From UBA7398 sp964597305 (lineage in GTDB: Bacteria; Actinomycetota; Actinomycetes; Nanopelagicales; Nanopelagicaceae): a stretch of DNA of 9,787 bases. The translations under genes were made by a program, and so were the position numbers. The first letter of the stretch is position 1. Every line of letters begins with the position of its first letter. A model generated the notes under the pieces. That model made no database searches. It was not told the origin of the DNA and saw nothing but the letters and a program-made list of their open reading frames with translations. This document shows positions 1 to 7,039 of the stretch, piece by piece. Location: the NCBI GenBank assembly GCA_964597305.1, contig CAZQWU010000040.1, forward strand, positions 1-9,787, written 5' to 3'.

Positions 1-14
1 TAAGGTCGCCAACT

Positions 15-593
15 GTGTTACTCAGTGATCGCGATATCGCAGCCGAAATTGAGGCTGGCCGGGTAAAGGTTGAACCTTTCGAACCCAAAATGATCCAACC
101 GTCGAGCGTGGACGTACGACTCGATCGATTTTTTAGAGTTTTTGAGAACCATAAGTATTCAGTGATAGATCCTTCGGTAGAGCAACCAGAATTAACTCGT
201 GAGGTAGCGGTTACCCCCGACGAACATTTCATTTTGCACCCTGGAGAATTTGTTTTAGCAAGTACCTATGAAGTGATCACACTTCCCGATGACATTGCAG
301 GTCGCCTTGAAGGTAAATCCTCACTTGGCCGGCTTGGCTTGCTAACACACTCAACGGCCGGATTTATCGATCCAGGTTTTTCTGGCCACATCACGTTAGA
401 ACTTTCCAACGTTGCTAATCTGCCCGTCAAACTTTTCCCCGGGATGAAAATTGGTCAGCTTTGTCTCATCAAACTTTCATCTCCAGCTCAGCATCCTTAC
501 GGGTCTGCCGTTTATGGTTCTCGTTATCAGGGCCAACGTGGACCAACACCAAGTAAGTCCTGGCTGAATTTTCACCAGACAAAAATTCAGTAA
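15..593 (+). CDS. dcd: dCTP deaminase, probably bifunctional (dUMP-forming)
   Basis: Cytosolic enzyme that deaminates dCTP and supplies dUMP/dUTP for thymidylate synthesis. The 192-residue product matches the usual ~190 aa length and the start MLLSDRDI is the typical actinobacterial one. It uses a GTG codon with a weak AAGG about ten bases upstream, at the very edge of the window. Visible family blocks are QPSSVDVRLD (28-37), HPGEFVLAST (75-84), EGKSSLGRLG (99-108), THSTAGFIDPGFSGH (111-125) and TLELSN (127-132). Glu129 is the expected catalytic glutamate, and YQGQRGPTPS (171-180) forms the C-terminal nucleotide lid. The sequence is close to the M. tuberculosis enzyme, which is known to carry out both deamination and dUTP hydrolysis, and Ala115 is kept; bifunctionality here is inferred from that likeness. 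It heads a same-strand run with the LemA gene 29 bases downstream. The family call is very secure. Confidence 0.97.
   Translation: MLLSDRDIAAEIEAGRVKVEPFEPKMIQPSSVDVRLDRFFRVFENHKYSVIDPSVEQPELTREVAVTPDEHFILHPGEFVLASTYEVITLPDDIAGRLEGKSSLGRLGLLTHSTAGFIDPGFSGHITLELSNVANLPVKLFPGMKIGQLCLIKLSSPAQHPYGSAVYGSRYQGQRGPTPSKSWLNFHQTKIQ
564..590 (+). repeat. Perfect 9-bp inverted repeat at the end of dcd
   Basis: CTGAATTTT (564-572) and AAAATTCAG (582-590) are exact reverse complements around a 9-base loop, ending directly before the dcd stop codon. In RNA this would be a mainly A-U hairpin. No T-run follows, so it does not look like a standard intrinsic terminator. It could act as an mRNA-stability element or partial attenuator between dcd and lemA, or be a chance repeat in AT-rich coding sequence. 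Confidence 0.45.
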
Positions 594-622
594 CGTCACT
601 CGCTCTGGATTTTGGGGGAGAA

Positions 623-1177
623 ATGAAAACGTCAACAATCATTCTCATAGTTCTAGCGCTGCTTGTCATTTATGTGGTTGCGCAATACAACAAACTAGTT
701 AGGTTGAATGTCACAGTAGATGAAGCATTCGCACAAATTGAAGTGCAACTCAAACGACGCTCAGATCTCATACCTAATCTCGTCGAAACCGTTAAGGGTT
801 ACGCTCAGCATGAACAATCTACTTTTGAAAAAGTTGTAGCAGCTCGAGCTGCGAGTACTAGTGCGACAACTCTGCCTGCAGTAGCTGCAGCAGATGGGCA
901 ACTCACCCAAGCACTTCGAGGCCTGTTAGCGGTAGCGGAGAACTATCCCGATCTCAAAGCCTCAGCAAATTTCCTCTCACTCCAAGAAGAATTAGCCACT
1001 ACTGAAAATAAAGTTTCATTTGCACGACAGTTCTATAACGACAATGTTCGATCATTGAATTCTGCGGTAAAGACAATTCCAACATCTTTCTTTACTGGGC
1101 TAGCGAAAGTCCATGAAAGAGAGTTTTACGAAGTTGAAGATCCGCAAGATCGAAAAGCGCCTAAAGTAACTTTCTAA
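623..1177 (+). CDS. lemA: LemA family membrane protein
   Basis: Membrane-anchored, mostly alpha-helical protein of the LemA family, whose biochemical role is not settled. The 184-aa length is normal. One N-terminal transmembrane segment (about residues 4-20) is followed directly by the family signature: YNKLVRLNV (22-30), then IEVQLKRRSDLIPNLVETVKGYAQHE in which LKRR, DLIPNLV and VKGY are the diagnostic words, and a late block FARQFYNDNVRSLN. The rest should be a helical bundle outside the membrane. The ATG follows a GGGGGAG ribosome site (614-620) at short spacing. The htpX start lies two bases after the stop codon, so the two are almost certainly co-transcribed. LemA-HtpX pairing is common in bacteria and suggests a shared role in membrane-protein quality control (inference from context). 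Confidence 0.93.
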   Translation: MKTSTIILIVLALLVIYVVAQYNKLVRLNVTVDEAFAQIEVQLKRRSDLIPNLVETVKGYAQHEQSTFEKVVAARAASTSATTLPAVAAADGQLTQALRGLLAVAENYPDLKASANFLSLQEELATTENKVSFARQFYNDNVRSLNSAVKTIPTSFFTGLAKVHEREFYEVEDPQDRKAPKVTF

Positions 1178-1179
1178 GT

Positions 1180-2079
1180 ATGGCGTCAGATTCTTTTCGA
1201 GTTCTTCAACAATCAAATAAGCGAAAGACTTTCGGCTTATTGATTGGAATGGCTGTACTCATTTGGTTAGTCTCGTATGCAGCTCTGACGTATTTTGGCG
1301 CAACAGGTGTTGGAGTGTTGCCTGTCGCTATTGGAATTTCCCTGATTTCAGTCTGGGGCTCTTACTACGCATCAGATACCTTGGTTGTGAAAATGACAGG
1401 CGCGCGAGTCATCCAAGAATCCGATAACCCAAAACTTTTTAACCTCATTCATGAAGTAACTATCGCCAGTGGATTACCAATGCCGAAAGTTGCCATTGTT
1501 GTTGATAAAGCGCCTAATGCATTTGCTACCGGGCGAGATCCTGACCATGCATTAATTGCATTTACAACAGGAATTCTTGATGTTATGGATCGAGATCAAT
1601 TACAAGGCGTTATCGCTCATGAAATGTCACATGTGGCTAATCGCGATACTTTGGTTTCTGCTATTGCTGCAACAACCGCCGGCGCTATCGCCCTTTTAAG
1701 TGATTTCTTGATGAGAATGATGTGGTTTGGTGGACGTCGCGATGATCGAGACAACAATTCAAACCCATTGGCGCTCGTGATGTCCCTCGTCGTCATGATT
1801 TTGGCCCCATTAGCTGCAGTTTTACTTCGCTCTGCAATATCTCGACGCCGAGAATCATTGGCTGATGCAACAGCGGTAGCTTTTACACGAAATCCAGCAG
1901 GGTTACGTTCTGCTCTCGAAGTTCTTGCCGCGGACAGTACTGTGGTGAAAGCTCGTTCAAATGCAGTTGCCCATGTATGGATTGAATCACCGCTTGATAG
2001 TTCATCGGTCTCGCGGTTATTTGCTACCCATCCGCCAATTCAAGAACGCATTGCAACGTTGCGCGCGATGGAAAGTTAA
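1180..2079 (+). CDS. htpX: Membrane zinc metalloprotease HtpX (M48 family)
   Basis: Integral-membrane protease expected to cleave misfolded or damaged membrane proteins, active site facing the cytoplasm. The 299 aa show two N-terminal hydrophobic segments (about 17-39 and 45-62), the zinc motif HEMSH (147-151, catalytic Glu148), a hydrophobic stretch at about 158-176, another at about 197-218, then SRRRESLADA (221-230) where Glu225 is the expected third zinc ligand, and FATHPPIQERI (281-291) near the C-terminus, as in HtpX. All catalytic residues are present. There is no clear ribosome site before the ATG; the start lies two bases after the lemA stop codon, so translation is probably coupled. 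The stop codon is three bases from that of the convergent gene, leaving no room for a separate terminator. Confidence 0.95.
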   Translation: MASDSFRVLQQSNKRKTFGLLIGMAVLIWLVSYAALTYFGATGVGVLPVAIGISLISVWGSYYASDTLVVKMTGARVIQESDNPKLFNLIHEVTIASGLPMPKVAIVVDKAPNAFATGRDPDHALIAFTTGILDVMDRDQLQGVIAHEMSHVANRDTLVSAIAATTAGAIALLSDFLMRMMWFGGRRDDRDNNSNPLALVMSLVVMILAPLAAVLLRSAISRRRESLADATAVAFTRNPAGLRSALEVLAADSTVVKARSNAVAHVWIESPLDSSSVSRLFATHPPIQERIATLRAMES

Positions 2080-2082
2080 AAG

Positions 2083-2526
2083 TTATTTTTTACTTGGCTT
2101 AGTTGGTTCTGGCCCAAGGTCAACGAGAAGTGCGAGCGCGTCATCTCGAGCTGAAATCGCAGTTGCAATCGCTTTCTTCTTTGCATTGTTGGCTGCTTGT
2201 TTATCCGCAGCTGTTTTTGCACCTTTGCGTGCGGACATGAAATCAGAATTAGCTTGATCAAGATTTGCTTTAAAAGTTTCAAGGATAGTTTTGCGAGCGC
2301 TCTGCATCGCCTTCATCGCCTCACTCCGCGCTGCCATCACATCACGGTATTCAGCCATACGTTGATTTTTCATCGCCATGTAGGAATTCATTGATGAATC
2401 AAAATTTGCTTTCGCTGTTTGAAATGCGCTGACTTGGTCTGAAACCTCATCTGCATGAGCAATTGAAAACGTCAGTGATGACATAACTGCAAGAACCACG
2501 ATGGCTAATCGCTGACGTAATTTCAC
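2083..2526 (-). CDS. Small exported helical protein, function unknown
   Basis: I do not recognise the family. The 147-aa product has a clear Sec signal peptide: basic MKLRQR, a hydrophobic core to about residue 22, and an Ala-His-Ala site predicting cleavage after residue 25. The mature part of about 122 residues is rich in Ala, Lys, Met and Gln and poor in Gly and Pro until a Pro/Lys tail, as expected for a long alpha-helix or coiled coil. It has no cysteines and no second membrane segment. The GTG start is chosen because it gives a full signal peptide; six bases upstream is a -10-like CATACT, which would make the mRNA leaderless. It is divergent from a two-component system and shares its promoter region, so it may be a target or accessory envelope protein of that system (inference). 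Confidence 0.8.
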   Translation of the reverse strand: MKLRQRLAIVVLAVMSSLTFSIAHADEVSDQVSAFQTAKANFDSSMNSYMAMKNQRMAEYRDVMAARSEAMKAMQSARKTILETFKANLDQANSDFMSARKGAKTAADKQAANNAKKKAIATAISARDDALALLVDLGPEPTKPSKK

Positions 2527-2532
2527 ACCCCA

Positions 2533-2538
2533 AGTATG
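2533..2538 (-). promoter_or_regulatory. Putative leaderless -10 element for the small exported protein
   Basis: On the minus strand CATACT lies exactly six bases before the GTG start at 2526, so transcription would begin at or next to the start codon. This is a common arrangement in actinobacteria. No convincing -35 is visible; its expected position falls within the tandem GTTC repeats, which could indicate regulator-dependent expression. Confidence 0.4.
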
Positions 2539-2551
2539 GCCGATTTATTTT

Positions 2552-2582
2552 GTGAAAGTTCTGTGAAGTTCTTACAGAGTTC
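2552..2582 (+). promoter_or_regulatory. Tandem direct repeats, candidate response-regulator box
   Basis: GTGAAAGTTC (2552-2561) and GTGAAGTTC (2563-2571) are followed by a weaker ACAGAGTTC (2574-2582). The GTTC cores start at 2558, 2568 and 2579, that is 10 and 11 bases apart, one helical turn. PhoB/OmpR-family regulators bind tandem repeats with this period. The first two copies end where the -35-like element of the adjacent regulator gene begins and also cover the -35 position of the divergent gene. Autoregulation by the product of the 2607-3293 gene is inferred. Confidence 0.5.
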
Positions 2583-2606
2583 GTCGTATTCGCTTAGCCT
2601 TTACGC
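2571..2606 (+). promoter_or_regulatory. Putative leaderless promoter of the first two-component operon
   Basis: CTTACA (2571-2576, four of six bases of TTGACA), an 18-base spacer, TAGCCT (2595-2600, TANNNT type), then six bases to the ATG at 2607. Transcription would start at the A of the start codon, giving a leaderless mRNA, which agrees with the lack of any ribosome binding site before this gene. Confidence 0.5.
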
Positions 2607-3293
2607 ATGGAATCAGGTCGGATATTAATTGTTGACGATGAAGCCGGCGTTCGTGACCTTCTCGCCGATGCCCTAAAAATGGCCGGTTTTGAAACCTTTG
2701 TCGCGCCTGATGGGCTTACTGCGCTAACACTTCAACGAAAACATGAACCCGAGTTGATGATTATTGATATTAACATGCCAAAAATGGATGGTTTTGAACT
2801 AGTTGAACGCTTGAGATCCAGTGGCGTCGACACTCCCGTTTTGATGTTAAGTGCACGCGGAGATAAAACTGATGTCACCAAGGGTTTACGAATCGGAGCC
2901 GATGATTATGTGAAGAAACCTTTTGGTCTTGAAGAATTGGTGTTACGGATCAATGCAATATTACGAAGAACACGATCAAGTATAAAACCAGATGAAATTC
3001 TTCATTGCGGTCCCATCTCGCTTGATGAAGCAAAACATGAAGTGCGATTCCAAGATGAATTAATTGATCTCTCTCCCACCGAATTCAAACTTCTACATTT
3101 CTTAATGCTTCGACCCGGACGTGTGATCAGCAAAGAAACGTTACTGAGTTCAGTTTGGGACATTGATTTTGAAAGCAATAGCACAGTAGTTGATACCTAT
3201 ATTTCTTACTTACGAAAGAAATTGCATCGCGAAGGTTTTGAAGGAATCAGAACAGTTCGAGGCGTCGGCTTCCAGTTAGTAATTCCGAAGTGA
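2607..3293 (+). CDS. Response regulator, OmpR/PhoB family
   Basis: DNA-binding response regulator of 228 aa. The receiver domain (about 4-120) has the acidic pair Asp10-Asp11, phospho-acceptor Asp54 in IIDINMP, Ser82 as the switch residue, Tyr101 and Lys104 before Pro105: a complete phosphorylation site. The C-terminal winged-helix domain (about 130-226) carries LSPTEFKLLHFL, the recognition-helix region VVDTYISYLRKK and the closing TVRGVGF. The start ATG directly follows a promoter-like region without a ribosome site, so the mRNA is probably leaderless. The stop codon overlaps the kinase start (GTGA), a translational coupling that pairs it with the next gene. The signal and regulon are not evident from sequence. 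The upstream tandem repeats suggest autoregulation. I do not assign a specific name such as PhoP or MprA. Confidence 0.93.
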   Translation: MESGRILIVDDEAGVRDLLADALKMAGFETFVAPDGLTALTLQRKHEPELMIIDINMPKMDGFELVERLRSSGVDTPVLMLSARGDKTDVTKGLRIGADDYVKKPFGLEELVLRINAILRRTRSSIKPDEILHCGPISLDEAKHEVRFQDELIDLSPTEFKLLHFLMLRPGRVISKETLLSSVWDIDFESNSTVVDTYISYLRKKLHREGFEGIRTVRGVGFQLVIPK

Positions 3294-4651
3294 AACTCCA
3301 AACCAGACTTACACTTGTATCCGCCACTGTAATTTCGGCAGTCTCACTTGCTATCGGCGGGTTTTCTATTATTGCGACCCAGCGAGTGGAAATGTCGAGA
3401 ATAGATCGAATTCTTAGTACAGACATTACGCAATTACAAGAAAATAAAATCGACCCATTCTCGGAAGCAATTTATATGGCGGAAACTTCCGAGATCGCTC
3501 TGGCACTTGGATACATCAGTCCAGAAGGGGCACTTTCTGTACTGGATGACTCTCAAGATGTACTGAAAACGGCCCCCACGAAAGATCAAATACTTGCTGG
3601 CTTAACCGAACCAGTGACATTCGGGGAACACAAAATCCGGTTTCGCACATTTCAAGCAACGGACAATGAGTACATTCTCGTAGGAACAACTATTGCCGCA
3701 ATTGACTCAGCACTAAAACAAAAAGTCCTTTTTCTCTTCCTCTTTATCGGCATCGCCGTCTTGTTAGCAATAGTTATTACTAACCTCTTTATTCGTCGCG
3801 ATCTCACCAAAATATCTCAACTCATTGATTCAGCGACCGAGATTTCTCGAGGTCGAACTGATATTTCAATTCCAGAACACGTTGGAAATGCTGAAATTGA
3901 TCAACTCACCGATGCACTCTCAAAAATGGTGTCATCACTCCAATCTTCCGTAGAAATAGAGCGAGCGGCCCAAGTTCGAATGCAGGAATTTCTCGGTGAC
4001 GCATCACATGAATTACGAACGCCGCTAACCGTATTGAAGGGTTATATCGAATTTCTATCTACAAATGATTCCATTGATGTGAAAGAGCGAAAACGAATAT
4101 TTGAACGATTAACCGCAGAATCTAAACGGATGGAAAATCTCATTAACGATCTTCTACTTCTTGCTGAGCTTGGTGAAACGTCTGATTATCCTAAAGAAAA
4201 CTTCAACATATCCGAGGCATTGAAAAATTCACTTGATGATTTTGCAGTTCTCCAACCAGAACGAAATATTCTTCGAAATATTGAAAATAATATTCTTATC
4301 AGCGCTTCGCCAGAATTGATCTATCAACTTTTAGCAAACATTACGTCTAATCTCCGACGCCACACCCCGGAAACTGCTCATTGCAATGTTTCATTAAAAA
4401 AACTCGACAAGGTAGAAATTACCTTTGATGATGCCGGTCCCGGTTTACCAGAATCCGCGTATAAAGATAGCGCTCAACATTTCCAACGTTTTGATAAATC
4501 TCGCGATCGACAATCTGGTGGTTCTGGTTTAGGAATGAGTATTGCTTTTGCGATCGTGAAAGAACATCATGGAACTATGTCGTTATCGAAGAGTCCGCTT
4601 GGTGGATTACGAACGGTTATAACTCTTCCTTCTTTGGAAACCAGAGCGTAA
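3290..4651 (+). CDS. Sensor histidine kinase of the first two-component system
   Basis: Membrane histidine kinase of 453 aa, partner of the preceding regulator (four-base GTGA overlap). Order of parts: TM1 (about 8-30); extracytoplasmic sensor of about 115 residues with no recognised domain; TM2 (about 146-167); HAMP linker (about 168-220); HisKA helix with SHELRTP, phospho-acceptor His240; and an HATPase_c domain. The latter has N-box NITSNLRRHTP (Asn350, Asn354), G1 DAGPG (381-385), an F-box around FQRFDKS and G2 GGSGLGMSIA. G1 has Ala382 where Asn is usual, but the Asp and both Gly are kept, so ATP binding should be intact. The last strand (TVITLP) ends the domain normally. The final 35 bases overlap, in antisense, the 3' end of the second kinase gene. 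Confidence 0.93.
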   Translation: MKLQTRLTLVSATVISAVSLAIGGFSIIATQRVEMSRIDRILSTDITQLQENKIDPFSEAIYMAETSEIALALGYISPEGALSVLDDSQDVLKTAPTKDQILAGLTEPVTFGEHKIRFRTFQATDNEYILVGTTIAAIDSALKQKVLFLFLFIGIAVLLAIVITNLFIRRDLTKISQLIDSATEISRGRTDISIPEHVGNAEIDQLTDALSKMVSSLQSSVEIERAAQVRMQEFLGDASHELRTPLTVLKGYIEFLSTNDSIDVKERKRIFERLTAESKRMENLINDLLLLAELGETSDYPKENFNISEALKNSLDDFAVLQPERNILRNIENNILISASPELIYQLLANITSNLRRHTPETAHCNVSLKKLDKVEITFDDAGPGLPESAYKDSAQHFQRFDKSRDRQSGGSGLGMSIAFAIVKEHHGTMSLSKSPLGGLRTVITLPSLETRA

Positions 4652-6098
4652 AAGTAGAACCCTTGCCGAGCTCTGACTGAACAGTCACTTTTCCACCATG
4701 TGCACTCATCACCGCATCCACAATGGATAACCCGAGCCCACTTCCTTCAACACCATTTCGAACTCGCGATGGATCTGCTCGATAGAAGCGCTCGAAAATG
4801 CGAGCTTGGTCAGCTTCCGACAGCCCCTGGCCATTGTCTTCGACAACTATTGAAGTTCCGTCATTGTTTTGAACGAGTGAAATACTGATGTGGGTGCCAA
4901 CCGGAGTATGTGTCTGCGCGTTCGAAACCACATTAGCTACTACTTGATGTATTCGTTTCGAATCACCAATGACAAATACATCATCCTGAGGAAGCGACAA
5001 AGTGATTGGGTGTTGTCGACCAGATACTTCTGCCGAGGCAACAACCTCTTTGAGTAGGGTATTGAGGTCGACTGGGTCATGTTGCAATTCTCGAGCCTGA
5101 TCTATTCTGGCCAGTAAAAGTAAATCTTCAACCAAAGAACTCATTCGAAGAGATTCTTTCTCAATTCGACCTACTAATTCCTTAGTTTTTTCTTCACCTT
5201 GAACTGCGCCTTGGCGGTACAACTCTGAAAATCCTCGAATAGCTGTTAATGGCGTGCGCAATTCATGTGAAGCATCTGCCACAAATCGCCGCAATTTATT
5301 TTCGCTTTCAACTCGGACTGCAAAAGATTCTTCAATTCTTGTCAACATTCGATTAAGGGATGTTACAAGTCGACCCACTTCAGTATCCGGTTTTGCATCC
5401 GGCATACGCGCGGACAGATCGCCAGCTGCAATCGCCTCTGCCGTGCTTTCGACATCAGTTAACGGTTTAAGCGAAATAGAAATAATTCGACGTGACACTA
5501 ATGCAATAAGCAGTAATACAACGAAGCCCACTAAAAGAAAGAGTGAACGTAATCGTTGTATGTTGGCATCGACGCTATCAAGTGAAACAGCTGCCACGAC
5601 GCTACCGAACCCTGATGGAAGTACGCGTGTGAGAACTCGATAATCCGAATTTCCGAGTCCACCATTAATTGTGTAGGGCTGCGCATCGTGTTTAATCACA
5701 TCGGCAACTGTGATTCCTGAAATCGCTTCCGTGATTTTCTGGGTGGCTAAATCTCCACCTAATGTCCCTGTGACATTGCCTGTCGCATCCAATAACGTGA
5801 TCGAAACCGCTGTCGGAACCCCGGTTAGTGGCTGAACAGATCGAAACGGATGTTCGTTGTCATCATCTTCGTGTTTTTGCGGAGCGATACCAGCGCGATC
5901 TAATCGAAGTAAGGACCCACCTGCGATGTCGTTTAATTGATTATCTACTTGAGCAACTAAGTAATTACGAAAAACCGATTGCGCAACAAAATCAGAGATA
6001 GCAAAACCCAAGCCAGCCAAAATTACGACACCAAGCACGAGTCGAGTTTTTAGGCTCCACGTGCTTGGCCTCGGTAATTTTTGAAGGGGGGAAACCAT
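4617..6098 (-). CDS. Sensor histidine kinase of the second two-component system
   Basis: Membrane histidine kinase of 493 aa encoded 30 bases downstream of its regulator gene on the minus strand. TM1 spans about 20-42. The extracytoplasmic sensor (about 43-184) contains a short acidic/His patch, KHEDDDNEH (75-83). TM2 is about 185-201, then HAMP (about 202-255), HisKA with SHELRTP (His278), and a complete HATPase_c: N-box ANVVSNAQTHTP (Asn389, Asn393), G1 DNGQG (421-425), F-box IFERFYRAD and G2 GSGLGLSIV (452-460). All catalytic features are present. The ATG at 6098 lacks an obvious ribosome site. The signal is unknown. The general build resembles the TrcS/PrrB/MprB kinases of actinobacteria, without enough to choose one. 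The 3' end overlaps the opposing kinase gene by 35 bp. Confidence 0.93.
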   Translation of the reverse strand: MVSPLQKLPRPSTWSLKTRLVLGVVILAGLGFAISDFVAQSVFRNYLVAQVDNQLNDIAGGSLLRLDRAGIAPQKHEDDDNEHPFRSVQPLTGVPTAVSITLLDATGNVTGTLGGDLATQKITEAISGITVADVIKHDAQPYTINGGLGNSDYRVLTRVLPSGFGSVVAAVSLDSVDANIQRLRSLFLLVGFVVLLLIALVSRRIISISLKPLTDVESTAEAIAAGDLSARMPDAKPDTEVGRLVTSLNRMLTRIEESFAVRVESENKLRRFVADASHELRTPLTAIRGFSELYRQGAVQGEEKTKELVGRIEKESLRMSSLVEDLLLLARIDQARELQHDPVDLNTLLKEVVASAEVSGRQHPITLSLPQDDVFVIGDSKRIHQVVANVVSNAQTHTPVGTHISISLVQNNDGTSIVVEDNGQGLSEADQARIFERFYRADPSRVRNGVEGSGLGLSIVDAVMSAHGGKVTVQSELGKGSTFTLWFPKKEEL

Positions 6099-6128
6099 CG
6101 ATGAAGTTTTTCTACCAGAGATTCTGAA

Positions 6129-6872
6129 TTACTGCTTCGGTAGACGCATTCGATATCCAACTCCACGCACTGTATGAATAAGTGGTGGTTCATAGATATC
6201 GATCTTCTTTCGAAGGTAAGAAATATACGTTTCTACAATTCCTGCATCACCACGGAAATCGTATTGCCATACATGATCAAGAATTTGTGACTTACTCACT
6301 ACTCGATCGGCATTAATCATTAAGTAGCGAAGCAAAATAAATTCAGTCGGTGAAAGATCAATAAGATTTCCTGCCCGACGGACTTCATGTGTTGCTTCAT
6401 TCAATTCAAGATCAGCAAATCGAATTACTTCATCATCTGGTGCAACTTCAATAACGCCAGTGCGTCGAAGTAGCGCTCGAAGTCGTGCGACCAATTCTTC
6501 TAAACTAAATGGCTTTGTTACATAATCGTCGCCACCTAAGGTAAGACCTTTAATTTTGTCCTCAGTAGCATCTTTTGCTGTGAGGAATAGAACGCCTACG
6601 TTGTAGCCATCTGCACGAAGCTGACGGCATACTTCAAAACCATCAAGATCAGGAAGCATGACATCAAGCACGAGCGCATGTGGTTTAAATTCTTCAGCTA
6701 CGCGAAGTGCCTCTGCTCCTGTTGCTGCGGTTCGAACATCGAACCCAACAAATTTCAAACTTGTTGAAATTAATTCACTGATACTGCTTTCATCATCGAC
6801 TACGAGTATGCGATGAACTTTTGTCTCGCTCTCGTTAGCCATATCTCTCTCCATTAACGCTGAACTTTTCAT
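6129..6872 (-). CDS. Response regulator, OmpR/PhoB family (second system)
   Basis: DNA-binding response regulator, 247 aa from the ATG at 6872. The receiver has Asp26-Asp27, phospho-acceptor Asp70 in LVLDVMLPDLDG, Thr98 and Lys120 before Pro121. The winged-helix domain ends with SPTEFILLRYL, IVETYISYLRKK and TVRGVGYRM. It lies directly upstream of its kinase gene. The start is not certain: 6872 has an excellent ribosome site, GAGGTGAT, five bases upstream, but adds about ten residues to the usual N-terminus. An in-frame ATG at 6842, preceded by GGAGAG, would give a 237-aa protein starting MANESETK. I prefer 6872 because of the stronger site. The promoter is not identified and may lie in the N gap. 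The DNA-binding helix differs little from that of the 2607-3293 regulator, so related target sequences are possible. Confidence 0.93.
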   Translation of the reverse strand: MKSSALMERDMANESETKVHRILVVDDESSISELISTSLKFVGFDVRTAATGAEALRVAEEFKPHALVLDVMLPDLDGFEVCRQLRADGYNVGVLFLTAKDATEDKIKGLTLGGDDYVTKPFSLEELVARLRALLRRTGVIEVAPDDEVIRFADLELNEATHEVRRAGNLIDLSPTEFILLRYLMINADRVVSKSQILDHVWQYDFRGDAGIVETYISYLRKKIDIYEPPLIHTVRGVGYRMRLPKQ

Positions 6873-6877
6873 AGGAA

Positions 6878-6885
6878 ATCACCTC
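6878..6885 (-). promoter_or_regulatory. Strong ribosome binding site deciding the 6872 start
   Basis: On the minus strand GAGGTGAT lies five bases before the ATG at 6872, a long match to the 16S anti-Shine-Dalgarno sequence. A weaker GGAGAG precedes the alternative in-frame ATG at 6842. Confidence 0.65.
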
Positions 6886-6939
6886 GCTCAGAGCATTCTC
6901 TCTTAGGCTGAGTGTTTCCTGAGAAAATGAAGGGCTTTC

Positions 6940-7039
6940 NNNNNNNNNNNNNNNNNNNNNNNNNNNNNNNNNNNNNNNNNNNNNNNNNNNNNNNNNNNNN
7001 NNNNNNNNNNNNNNNNNNNNNNNNNNNNNNNNNNNNNNN
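6940..7039. other. Assembly gap of exactly 100 N
   Basis: The run of exactly 100 N is the usual placeholder for a scaffold gap of unknown size. Reading frames must not be carried across it. It hides the C-terminus of the Fe-S oxidoreductase, any intervening gene, and probably the promoter of the second two-component operon. The 67 bases between the gap and the ATG at 6872 contain only the ribosome site and no recognisable gene. Confidence 0.98.

Noticed and set aside
5254..5643. Plus-strand 129-codon open frame opposite the second kinase
   Set aside because: Fully antisense to well-supported HAMP and sensor coding sequence, with no recognisable protein features or ribosome site.
6835..6939. 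Continuation of the oxidoreductase frame past the N gap to 6835
   Set aside because: The gap length is a placeholder, the residues do not resemble the family, and the stretch contains the strong ribosome site of the next gene.
6900..6939. TTTCCTGAGAAAA imperfect palindrome as a regulator operator
   Set aside because: Short, imperfect and next to the assembly gap, with no second copy or similarity to the repeats at 2552-2582.
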